Assembly (NCBI GenBank): GCA_036639635.1
Contig: JAVWIF010000023.1
Coordinates: forward strand, 1-24,470
Origin: JAVWIF01 sp036639635
Lineage (GTDB): Bacteria; Bacillota_I; Bacilli_A; Erysipelotrichales; Erysipelotrichaceae
Direction: 5' to 3'
DNA length: 24,470 nt
Each line of letters opens with the position of its first letter. Positions within the stretch are counted from its first letter, which is position 1. The translations under genes were made by a program, and so were the position numbers. Of this stretch, positions 1-6,732 are shown one piece after another. The notes below the pieces were generated by a model. The model had not been told where the DNA came from. It ran no database searches and saw nothing but the letters and a program-made list of their open reading frames with translations.

Positions 1-104
1 CTTTTCTTAGCTGATGAAATGTTAACTAAAATATATAGCAATAAAAAATACTTATCAACAACTTTCTGAAAGAAATGTAATTTAGTCACGAAAGAAATCC
101 GCTT

Positions 105-524
105 TTACTTTTTATAGCGTTCTCCATCCAAGAAAAACATTGTAAATGTTGCTCTTGATAATAAGACATCATGATCATTAAATATAAATACTTCATATAC
201 ACCTGTAGTTCTACCAGCGGATATCTGTTCTGCAATACCAATCAGTTTGCCACCTTTACCAGGCTTTATATAATTGATCGTACCAGACAAGGTAACACTA
301 TCTCTACCAGTCGCAAAACTAGCAGCTCCTGCAGCCGTATCTGCTAAAGAATACAATGCGCCACCATGTACAAATCCATGTACATTTAATATTTGTTCAT
401 CAATAATCATCTCTACACGAGCATAGCCAACTTTAACTTCTGTTACACGCATATCATTGCTCTGTAAATATTTACTAGAAGAGTTTAAGCGTTTTTGCAG
501 TTGTTCCATTGTTTCCTTTTCCAT
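105..524 (-). CDS. PaaI-type hotdog-fold thioesterase
   Basis: A 139-residue single-domain hotdog protein of the PaaI/YdiI thioesterase type, expected to hydrolyse acyl- or aryl-CoA thioesters in the cytoplasm. The segment NVHGFVHGGALYSLADTAAG (about residues 48-67) is the family signature; its HGG and the acidic Asp of LADTAAG sit where the active site is expected. Length is normal for the family. The start at 524 is supported by AGGAGAG seven bases upstream. That binding site lies in the 3' end of the preceding NYN gene, whose stop is only four bases away, so the two are probably translationally coupled. It is the last gene of a set with rluA-like and NYN genes. The exact CoA substrate cannot be read from the sequence. 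Confidence 0.88.
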   Translation of the reverse strand: MEKETMEQLQKRLNSSSKYLQSNDMRVTEVKVGYARVEMIIDEQILNVHGFVHGGALYSLADTAAGAASFATGRDSVTLSGTINYIKPGKGGKLIGIAEQISAGRTTGVYEVFIFNDHDVLLSRATFTMFFLDGERYKK

Positions 525-528
525 ATTC

Positions 529-1359
529 TTACTCTCCTTTTTCTCTTAAATAGATTAATTTTCCATTTGTCCCCTTATTTACTTCTGTTTTAATTTCAAA
601 CAAGTTCAATGATTCTATAAATGGTGCAAATTTACGAAAGCCAAAGTTACGTACATCAAAGTCAGGGTAACGTTTCTGTAATTGATTTCCTAAATCTCCA
701 ATAAATGTCCATTCATCTTCATCAGAATTATCTTGTACTACTTTTAATATTGTCTTCTTAATCTTATCTATGTTTCCATATATTTCTAAATCATTTACGA
801 TTCCTTTATTTGCATTTTTGTTCTTACTAGTACTTTCGTTTTTCAAATATGCAGGTTGTTCCTCTTCGATATAATCTGGCAACTTCATAATTGATAGATT
901 CTTTTTATTCTCTATTTGTATTGCTTTTTCTAAAACATCCAAATATTTAAACTTGTTACAAGAAGATATAAAAGGTTTTGGTGTCTTCTTTTCTCCCATA
1001 CCAACGACATCCATACCAGACTCACGCATCCGTGAAGCCAATCGGGTAAAGTCACTATCACTCGTCACTAAGCAAAACCCTTCTACGTGTCCTGCATATA
1101 AAATATCCATTGCATCAATAATCATTGCGGAGTCAGTTGCGTTTTTTCCAGTCGTATATCCATACTGTTGAATTGGTGTTACACTATGTTCTAATAATAC
1201 CGATTTCCAACTATTAAGTCCTGGTTTTGTCCAGTCTCCATAAATACGTTTATAGGTCGCAACTCCATAATTAGAAATTTCATCTAAAATCACTTTTATA
1301 TATTTATCTGATATATTATCGGCATCAATTAAGATGGCATATCGTTTATCTTTTACCAT
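529..1359 (-). CDS. NYN-domain nuclease-like protein with C-terminal OST-HTH (LOTUS) domain
   Basis: About 276 residues from the preferred start. The N-terminus RYAILIDADNIS is the first strand of a NYN (LabA-like, PIN-related) domain. The acidic residues of IDADN, of ATDSAMIIDAMD and of LVTSDSDFTRLA match the expected metal-binding site of this nuclease-like fold. The last 70 residues (EDEWTFIGDLGNQLQKRYPDFD and onward) look like an OST-HTH/LOTUS domain, which in known proteins binds RNA. A charged, Asn/Lys-rich linker separates the two. A longer reading frame begins at 1410, but ATG at 1359 has a good GAGGAAAAAT site and clears the upstream gene by ten bases, so 1359 is chosen. Predicted role is RNA binding or cleavage; the target is unknown. 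Confidence 0.85.
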   Translation of the reverse strand: MVKDKRYAILIDADNISDKYIKVILDEISNYGVATYKRIYGDWTKPGLNSWKSVLLEHSVTPIQQYGYTTGKNATDSAMIIDAMDILYAGHVEGFCLVTSDSDFTRLASRMRESGMDVVGMGEKKTPKPFISSCNKFKYLDVLEKAIQIENKKNLSIMKLPDYIEEEQPAYLKNESTSKNKNANKGIVNDLEIYGNIDKIKKTILKVVQDNSDEDEWTFIGDLGNQLQKRYPDFDVRNFGFRKFAPFIESLNLFEIKTEVNKGTNGKLIYLREKGE

Positions 1360-1369
1360 TATTTTTCCT

Positions 1370-2203
1370 CTATTTAAATAGTTTTGTAAAGCTTTCAGGT
1401 ACTTTCGCAATACATTCTATTTCTTTCTTTGTTATGGGGTGTACAAAGGCAAATACATGACAATGTAAGCCTAGTCTTTGGATTGGATTTGATAGCGCTC
1501 CATACTTCTTGTCACCAACAATGCTATGTTTAAGTGATTGCATATGGACGCGTATTTGATTCTTTCTCCCTGTTTCTAAAAACACTTCAAGTAAAGAATT
1601 TTGTTTATTTTCTTTTTGCACTCGATACTTAGTAATTGCTAGTTTCCCCCCATTTTTTGTTATATATACTTGTTGGGTCTTACTTTCATCTAAATTATTT
1701 TTAATGATTCCTTGTTTATCTTTCAAATGGCCTTCTACAATTGCCATATAACCTCTTTTAGTAACCATTTCATTCCAATTATCTTGTAATGCTTTCTTAA
1801 TACGCTCATTCTTCGCAAACATTAAAACTCCAGAAGTATCACGATCAAGGCGATGTACGACAAATGCTTTTGCGCCTTTATCTTTTTGCTTTAAATATTC
1901 ACTTACATAATGAAATGCTGTTTCTTCTTTTTCACCACCACCAGAAACACTCAATAAGCCAGAAGGTTTATTTATCACGATGATATCTTTGTCTTCATAA
2001 ATCACATCTAAGACATTTTTTACCTTATGATGTGTACTTACTTCTACTACATCATCTACCTTACAAAGATGATTAAATTGTGTAAGTACAACATCGTTTA
2101 CATAAACTTGTTTAAATTTTAAATATTGTTGCACCTGTTTGCGTGGATAATATTGTAATAAAAAATCCATCAATTGACATTGTTGCTTCACGATATACTT
2201 CAT
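1370..2203 (-). CDS. RluA-family RNA pseudouridine synthase
   Basis: A 277-residue protein that isomerises uridine to pseudouridine in rRNA or tRNA. An S4-like RNA-binding region covers roughly residues 1-60 (RKQVQQYLKFKQVYVND). The catalytic domain carries IVINKPSGLLSV and the RluA motif HRLDRDTSG, with Asp120 the expected catalytic nucleophile. GRKNQIRVHMQSL is the other conserved RluA block. AGAGGA stands five bases before the ATG. It leads a three-gene set with the NYN and thioesterase genes, spaced by about ten and four bases. A strong hairpin lies between it and the upstream rlmD-like gene. Which of the RluA-type targets it modifies cannot be decided here. Confidence 0.92.
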   Translation of the reverse strand: MKYIVKQQCQLMDFLLQYYPRKQVQQYLKFKQVYVNDVVLTQFNHLCKVDDVVEVSTHHKVKNVLDVIYEDKDIIVINKPSGLLSVSGGGEKEETAFHYVSEYLKQKDKGAKAFVVHRLDRDTSGVLMFAKNERIKKALQDNWNEMVTKRGYMAIVEGHLKDKQGIIKNNLDESKTQQVYITKNGGKLAITKYRVQKENKQNSLLEVFLETGRKNQIRVHMQSLKHSIVGDKKYGALSNPIQRLGLHCHVFAFVHPITKKEIECIAKVPESFTKLFK

Positions 2204-2232
2204 CTTGTTCCTCTTTTTTCTTATTTATTTTT

Positions 2233-2276
2233 AAAAAAGGGAATGTTTCATAATTGAACAGTCCCCTTATGTACTT
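2233..2276 (-). terminator. Rho-independent terminator after rlmD-like gene
   Basis: Read on the minus strand, a GGGGA...TTCCC stem with an inner TGTT-C-A / T-G-AAACA pairing (one bulge on each side) is followed by six T. It lies about 90 bases after the rlmD-like stop and about 30 bases before the rluA-like start. I see no clear promoter between the hairpin and that start, so it may act as a partial terminator or attenuator in front of rluA. Confidence 0.75.
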
Positions 2277-2364
2277 CTTATTTTACCACAATACAAATAT
2301 TTTTTCCCTTTATATTATAAATATAATTGGATGTTTTTACTTAGCATAAAACAACTCTTCTTCA

Positions 2365-3678
2365 TTAGATTCTTGTTAATTTAACAATACTTTCTACTTC
2401 TGCTGTATGTGGAAATAAATCGATAGGTATTACTTTATCTACTTTATATCTTGCACTTAATATGGCAATATTTTTTCCTAGTGTTGCCGGATTACAGGAT
2501 ACATAGATGATTGTTTTGATTTTACCTTTTAAGATACAGTCTAACATTTCATCATCTAAACCTGTACGTGGTGGATCAACAACAAGCACATCAATACTTC
2601 TTTTTTTAGATAAATAGGTTAATTTATTAGCCGCATCATCACATATAAAAGAAAGATGTTTGGCATGATTTGCTACTGCGTTCTTATTCGCATTTAAAAC
2701 GGCTTCTTTATTTGTATCAATACCAATTAATTCTTTGGCTTTATCTTTTAAATACAATGATATTGCACCAACTCCACTATATGCTTCTACGATTAATTCA
2801 TTATTATCTGGTACTAAAGAGGCAATCGTCCGATATAAAGTTAAGGCTTGTTGGCTATTTCCTAAGAAGAAAGAGCGAGGAGATATTTCTAAATGTAAAT
2901 CATCTAAGACAATTGGTAAAAATCGTTCTCCAGCGATAAAGGTAACTTTAGGTCCAAAAATATCTGCTGTCTTTTTCAAGGTATGTACACTTTGATATAA
3001 GCTATATACTCCTTTTATTTTCATCAAACGTTGCACTAGACTATCTTCTAACACATCATCACCACTGACAATTGTACATTGATATTTATCATCAAAGCCT
3101 CTAACAATTAGGCTACGAATTCCTGTTTTTACATGGAAATCATAGGCATCAAAACCAGCTTGGTCTAATACTTGCATGATATCACTACGAACACGTTCTA
3201 ATCCTTCTTCATGAATCCAACATTTTTTTATTTCAAAGAAATAATTTGAATTAGGCATATAAATACCACTTGTCAAATGTCCTTCCTCTGACATCGCTAC
3301 TGGTTGTTTAAATTGATTTTGATAACCAAAAACTTCTTCACTAGGTATCATCTTTTCAATACGGCGTGGATTCACTTGTGCATATTTAATTAAGGATTGT
3401 TTTAATAAATCGTACTTGTATTCCATTTGACTAGGATAACGCGCAATCATTAAAGGACAACCACCACACGCATGTTGAATGATACATTTTGGTTGAATCC
3501 TACTTTTGCTTTGTTTTACCACACGATTTAGTTCACCAAATGCAAATGTCTTTTTCTTATCACTTACGCGTATATCTACTTCTTCATCGATTAATGCACC
3601 TGGTACAAACACTGGTGTACGATCAAGATAACCTATTCCTTCACCATTAATTCCAATTTTTTTAATTGTTACTTTCAT
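2365..3678 (-). CDS. rlmD: RlmD/RumA-type 23S rRNA (uracil-5-)-methyltransferase
   Basis: A SAM-dependent RNA m5U methyltransferase of about 437 residues. The first 50 residues (VTIKKIGINGEGIGYLDRTP) resemble a TRAM RNA-binding domain. The cysteines of CIIQHACGGC and of IKKCWIHEE fit the four ligands of the 4Fe-4S cluster known in RumA-like enzymes. The methyltransferase core has VEAYSGVGAISLYL (SAM loop), VVDPPRTGL, and VSCNPATLGKNI, whose Cys is the catalytic nucleophile. A longer frame from 3750 would overlap the upstream gene. ATG at 3678 is preferred because AGAGGAAGAAT precedes it. It follows the YihY gene by 13 bases. Bacillota enzymes of this type may act on more than one 23S position, so the target is uncertain. 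Confidence 0.9.
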   Translation of the reverse strand: MKVTIKKIGINGEGIGYLDRTPVFVPGALIDEEVDIRVSDKKKTFAFGELNRVVKQSKSRIQPKCIIQHACGGCPLMIARYPSQMEYKYDLLKQSLIKYAQVNPRRIEKMIPSEEVFGYQNQFKQPVAMSEEGHLTSGIYMPNSNYFFEIKKCWIHEEGLERVRSDIMQVLDQAGFDAYDFHVKTGIRSLIVRGFDDKYQCTIVSGDDVLEDSLVQRLMKIKGVYSLYQSVHTLKKTADIFGPKVTFIAGERFLPIVLDDLHLEISPRSFFLGNSQQALTLYRTIASLVPDNNELIVEAYSGVGAISLYLKDKAKELIGIDTNKEAVLNANKNAVANHAKHLSFICDDAANKLTYLSKKRSIDVLVVDPPRTGLDDEMLDCILKGKIKTIIYVSCNPATLGKNIAILSARYKVDKVIPIDLFPHTAEVESIVKLTRI

Positions 3679-3691
3679 ATTCTTCCTCTTT

Positions 3692-4513
3692 CTAAAATCG
3701 CTTCGTAAAACGATTATGGATCTTTTGACACCACATAAAGAATGTTGCATTTTTTAACGGTAATTGTGCTTCGTTTCCATAATCATCTTCACATACAATA
3801 TTCAAACAGAAACCTAAGTAAATGATACACGAAATAAGGTAGATTGCCAACAACAATGTGACTAAAGATGCGAGTGGCCCATAAACATCTTTATAAGAAG
3901 TAAAGTTTGTAACAATTGTGACAAACAAAGCTGCTAGTCCCATAATACATATTGTAGAAAACATGGCACCAATAATACCGAAACTCCAATTACGTTTTCG
4001 AAAGCTTAAAGTTCGATACATAACGGTAAATAATACAAACATCATAAGAGCTACTACAATAGGTAAAAAATCTTTTAGAATAGTCGCAATATAAATTGCT
4101 AGTACGAAAGAAATTGTTAAGCACACAAATAAAACAATTGATTTTATCCGGATAGACCACTTTGGTATTTCTACTTCTTCATGAGAGGCACTAATCAATA
4201 AAAAAGAAAAAATGCTGCGACTTGCTAAATAGAAAGATACCACCATTGTTATAATAAAAGAAATGATACTATAATCTTGATTATTAAAGAACTTAAACAT
4301 TTGGTTTAAAAGTTCCATATTAATATCAGGCATAAAATTAATCACAAAATTTATAATCAGATCCATTGGTAAATACGCATATCGAAACAACATCGCAAAT
4401 AACAACAAAGAAGGTGCAAGTGCTAATAGCATTGAAAAAGATAGAGAATATATAAATAAGTTTCCCTCAAAAGAAGTAAATTCTTGATAGATATATTTTA
4501 ATCGTTCTCGCAT
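3692..4513 (-). CDS. YihY/BrkB family inner-membrane protein
   Basis: A 273-residue membrane protein of the YihY/virulence factor BrkB family. About six hydrophobic segments are visible, starting with FIYSLSFSMLLALAPSLLLFA and ending with LLLAIYLISCIIYLGFCLNI. The N-terminal LSFSMLLALAPSLLL stretch is the recognisable family block. The protein is near normal family length and has a basic C-terminus (IHNRFTKRF), likely cytoplasmic. The start has AGGAGA four bases upstream. It sits between a lipoprotein (19-base gap) and the rRNA methyltransferase, probably co-transcribed. No biochemical activity is firmly established for the family; older ribonuclease BN annotations are erroneous. Confidence 0.85.
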   Translation of the reverse strand: MRERLKYIYQEFTSFEGNLFIYSLSFSMLLALAPSLLLFAMLFRYAYLPMDLIINFVINFMPDINMELLNQMFKFFNNQDYSIISFIITMVVSFYLASRSIFSFLLISASHEEVEIPKWSIRIKSIVLFVCLTISFVLAIYIATILKDFLPIVVALMMFVLFTVMYRTLSFRKRNWSFGIIGAMFSTICIMGLAALFVTIVTNFTSYKDVYGPLASLVTLLLAIYLISCIIYLGFCLNIVCEDDYGNEAQLPLKNATFFMWCQKIHNRFTKRF

Positions 4514-4532
4514 AGGTTCTCCTTTTTTTTAC

Positions 4533-5009
4533 TTACGTAATATAGTTTACCACCTTTTCACTATCCTTTCCAAATATAAAGTAATAATATTTTCCAATTC
4601 TTCCTTGTTGCGCTGTTTTTATGTAGTGTGCGCAAGTTGGAACATAACTTCCCCATTTTCTTTCAATAGCTTGTATTCGTTTCCCAATACCTTCATTGAT
4701 ATGAGCATCATTCACTTGTTCTGTTTTAAAAAAAGCAATTTCACTTAACTCTGCTTCAATATTTGAGCTTTTTACATAGGCTTCTTCTATCTTTGTCATA
4801 TCCAATCCATATATGTCTTCAATTTCTTGTAAACTCCAATACTTATCATTTAAGAAAGCAAATTCCCATGTCTCATTCATCGTTCTTTGATTTACATGTT
4901 CATAGAGTTTATCCATCTTTTTTGTCCCTAATGCAAATGAATCTTGTTTACTAGCACAACTCGTTAGTAGTGTACTCATAATTAAACAGATTATAAAATA
5001 ACGTTTCAT
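4533..5009 (-). CDS. Uncharacterised lipoprotein
   Basis: A 158-residue protein with a lipoprotein signal peptide: MKRYFIICLIMSTLLTSC ends in a lipobox (LTSC) with the modified Cys at residue 18. The mature part has no motif I recognise. It is rich in acidic and aromatic residues and contains two further cysteines only late in the chain or none near the anchor. GGAGGG stands in front of the ATG. A terminator lies just upstream (5047-5084), leaving less than 40 bases for a promoter, so transcription may rely on read-through or on a promoter I cannot see. It is followed by the YihY gene after 19 bases. Predicted to be anchored on the outer face of the membrane. Confidence 0.75.
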   Translation of the reverse strand: MKRYFIICLIMSTLLTSCASKQDSFALGTKKMDKLYEHVNQRTMNETWEFAFLNDKYWSLQEIEDIYGLDMTKIEEAYVKSSNIEAELSEIAFFKTEQVNDAHINEGIGKRIQAIERKWGSYVPTCAHYIKTAQQGRIGKYYYFIFGKDSEKVVNYIT

Positions 5010-5046
5010 TCTTCGTCCCTCCTATCCATAACTTATGGTAGAAAAC

Positions 5047-5084
5047 GAAAAAAAATACATCTTAACTTAAATCAGATGTATTTT
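5047..5084 (-). terminator. Rho-independent terminator after pyrophosphatase-like gene
   Basis: On the minus strand an 11-base-pair stem (AAAATACATCT with AGATGTATTTT) with an 11-base loop runs into TTTTCGTTTT. It starts six bases after the stop of the pyrophosphatase-like gene and closes that transcription unit. Confidence 0.88.
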
Positions 5085-5089
5085 ATTAA

Positions 5090-5479
5090 TTAGTCATTTT
5101 GTGCCCATTCAGGTACATCATTTCCTCTTCTTAATAGGATTGCTTTTTGAAACTCAGTTTGATTCAAGAAAACTAAGATATCATTTTCTTCTTCTTCGTT
5201 ACAACCAATCACTAGTTTTACTTCGCAGTCTTTCTTTAAAATATCTGCACTTACAACAATAGATTGCACAAGGTTACTCTTCTCAGAACCTTTAAATACA
5301 TCAATAGGAGCTTGATCAGAACCTGTCGTATCATTTAAGTATCCATAGTCTGTTGGATACACTAGGTTTGAGTACTTGTAATGACTACTGTTTCTAGGTC
5401 TATCGATCACTAATTTTGAAGAAAGGAATAAGGTGTCTAGCTTCTGCCAGAAAAATGCGTTATTTTCAAATGAATTCAT
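5090..5479 (-). CDS. Short inorganic pyrophosphatase-like protein
   Basis: A 129-residue protein related to family I inorganic pyrophosphatases, which split PPi to two phosphates. VIDRPRNSSH (24-33) corresponds to the EIPKGS region, YPTDYGY (41-47) to the YPxxYGY signature, and D55-Q-A-P-I-D60 to the metal-binding DGDPxD motif. The central Asp of that motif is replaced by Ala57, and the conserved Lys of PKGS by Arg29. The protein is about 45 residues shorter than ordinary bacterial enzymes and lacks the C-terminal helix region. From memory, a compact PPase-like family of about this length exists in Bacillota, so this is unlikely to be mere decay. AAAGGAGG precedes the ATG. It is 12 bases behind the FMN dehydrogenase gene and shares its operon. 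PPi hydrolysis is doubtful. Confidence 0.7.
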   Translation of the reverse strand: MNSFENNAFFWQKLDTLFLSSKLVIDRPRNSSHYKYSNLVYPTDYGYLNDTTGSDQAPIDVFKGSEKSNLVQSIVVSADILKKDCEVKLVIGCNEEEENDILVFLNQTEFQKAILLRRGNDVPEWAQND

Positions 5480-5491
5480 ATAAATCCTCCT

Positions 5492-6520
5492 TTAAAGTTT
5501 GCTTGTTACTTTATCTTTTGTTATGTCTTTAATGTTTTTACAACCAGACATTGCCATTGCTTCTTTTAATTCGTTTTGAATCTTTTCCATATATAATTTA
5601 ACACCATTACTACCATCACCAATTACACTTAGTGATAATGGTCTACCAATTAAAACACCATCGGCTCCTAATGCTAATGCTTTAAATACATCAAGACCAC
5701 TGCGAAATCCTCCATCTACAAAGACTTTCATCTTTCCATCTACAACTTTCACAATCTCTTCTAATACTTCAATACCAGATAAGCAATCATCAATGACTCG
5801 GCCTCCATGATTGGAAACAATAATTCCATCAACACCAGCCTCTAATGCCTTTAATGCGCCTTTCGTACTCATGATCCCTTTGACAATAAAAGGAACTTGA
5901 CACATCTCTTTTATTTCTTTTAATTCTTCAACACTTTTAAATCCAACTTTAATAGCACTTTTACGTAAGTTAGTAAGTCCACTAGCATCAATATCTGAAG
6001 CAATTGCTAATACATTTGCCTCACGTGCTAAGTCAATCCGCCATTTCATATGTTCTTTGTCCCATGGTTTAATGGTTGGCACACCATATCCATCATGTTC
6101 TTTCACAACACTCATAGGTCCTTTAAACATGTCATCAAACATACCATCACCACTAAAAGCAATGCTACCAGCCTTCAAACATCCTTCTACCAATTGTTTC
6201 GTATAGGTTACATCATCTAGTGGCGCTCCATAATTTTGTTCAATCCCACTAATAGGAGCCGCATACACTGGCAATGCTACTTGATGCCCAAAGAAATCTG
6301 ACGTTGTATCTATTTCTTCGTTACTACTAATTGTATCCATTGTAATATAAACTTCTTTTAACATACTAACATTTCGAATGAAAGAAGAACCGCTCCCTTT
6401 TCCACCAGGACCAGGAGTTTCCCCTCGGCAAACTAAGCCATTACATTCACGACAGCATCTGCATTTCGTGCAAAGTTGTTTAGCGTGATCATATACATCT
6501 ATCCAATTTTCCATCTCCAC
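5492..6520 (-). CDS. FMN-dependent alpha-hydroxy-acid dehydrogenase/oxidase with N-terminal Cys cluster
   Basis: A 342-residue TIM-barrel flavoenzyme of the L-lactate dehydrogenase/glycolate oxidase superfamily, which oxidises 2-hydroxy acids to 2-keto acids. The signature VSNHGGRVIDD holds the catalytic His and substrate-binding Arg. FIVKGIMSTKGA carries the flavin-contacting Lys, and VFVDGGFRSGLDVFKALALGADGVLIGRP is the phosphate-binding end of the barrel. Unlike classical members it starts with five cysteines in CTKCRCCRECNGLVC followed by a Gly-rich loop (GPGGKGSGSSF). This looks like a metal or Fe-S site and is shared, as I recall, with clostridial homologues. The start is uncertain between GTG at 6520 and ATG at 6514; GGAAAG fits the GTG better. 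It has its own promoter and heads a two-gene operon. Confidence 0.85.
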   Translation of the reverse strand: MEMENWIDVYDHAKQLCTKCRCCRECNGLVCRGETPGPGGKGSGSSFIRNVSMLKEVYITMDTISSNEEIDTTSDFFGHQVALPVYAAPISGIEQNYGAPLDDVTYTKQLVEGCLKAGSIAFSGDGMFDDMFKGPMSVVKEHDGYGVPTIKPWDKEHMKWRIDLAREANVLAIASDIDASGLTNLRKSAIKVGFKSVEELKEIKEMCQVPFIVKGIMSTKGALKALEAGVDGIIVSNHGGRVIDDCLSGIEVLEEIVKVVDGKMKVFVDGGFRSGLDVFKALALGADGVLIGRPLSLSVIGDGSNGVKLYMEKIQNELKEAMAMSGCKNIKDITKDKVTSKL

Positions 6521-6560
6521 ACATCACTTTCCATTCTATGTCTAATTTGCTAACTTCTAT

Positions 6561-6589
6561 ATTATACTGTTTATGAAAGAAATTATCAA
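6561..6589 (-). promoter_or_regulatory. Sigma-A promoter of the hydroxy-acid dehydrogenase operon
   Basis: On the minus strand TTGATA (6584-6589) and TATAAT (6561-6566) are separated by exactly 17 bases. It lies about 40 bases before the dehydrogenase start. A near-consensus housekeeping promoter. Confidence 0.85.
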
Positions 6590-6661
6590 TCCCTTTAAAA
6601 GATTTTCATACATTATTTTCATTTCAAATCATCTAATCCTCATTCTAGCTCATTTATAAAC

Positions 6662-6696
6662 GAAAACAAGAGTACAAATAAACTTCATTTGTACCC
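6662..6696 (-). terminator. Terminator after the metal-ATPase gene
   Basis: On the minus strand GGGTACAAAT pairs with ATTTGTACTC around a seven-base loop, followed by the interrupted T-tract TTGTTTTCGTTT. It lies about 37 bases after the cadA-like stop. Confidence 0.75.
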
Positions 6697-6732
6697 TTCT
6701 TCAGTATATGTTTTATGTCTTTGTTCAATTCC

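Noticed and set aside
1..104. A possible gene or terminator at the left edge
   Set aside because: No open frame with a start or stop that makes sense, and only the short CTTTCTGAAAG palindrome without a T-tract after it on the relevant strand.
953..1171. Plus-strand frames inside the NYN gene and similar ones inside rlmD, cadA, hisF, hisH, hisC, hisD and hisZ (for example 7823-8176, 14271-14648, 18607-18951)
   Set aside because: They lie opposite confidently identified genes, lack binding sites, and show low-complexity or unnatural composition. They are antisense shadows.
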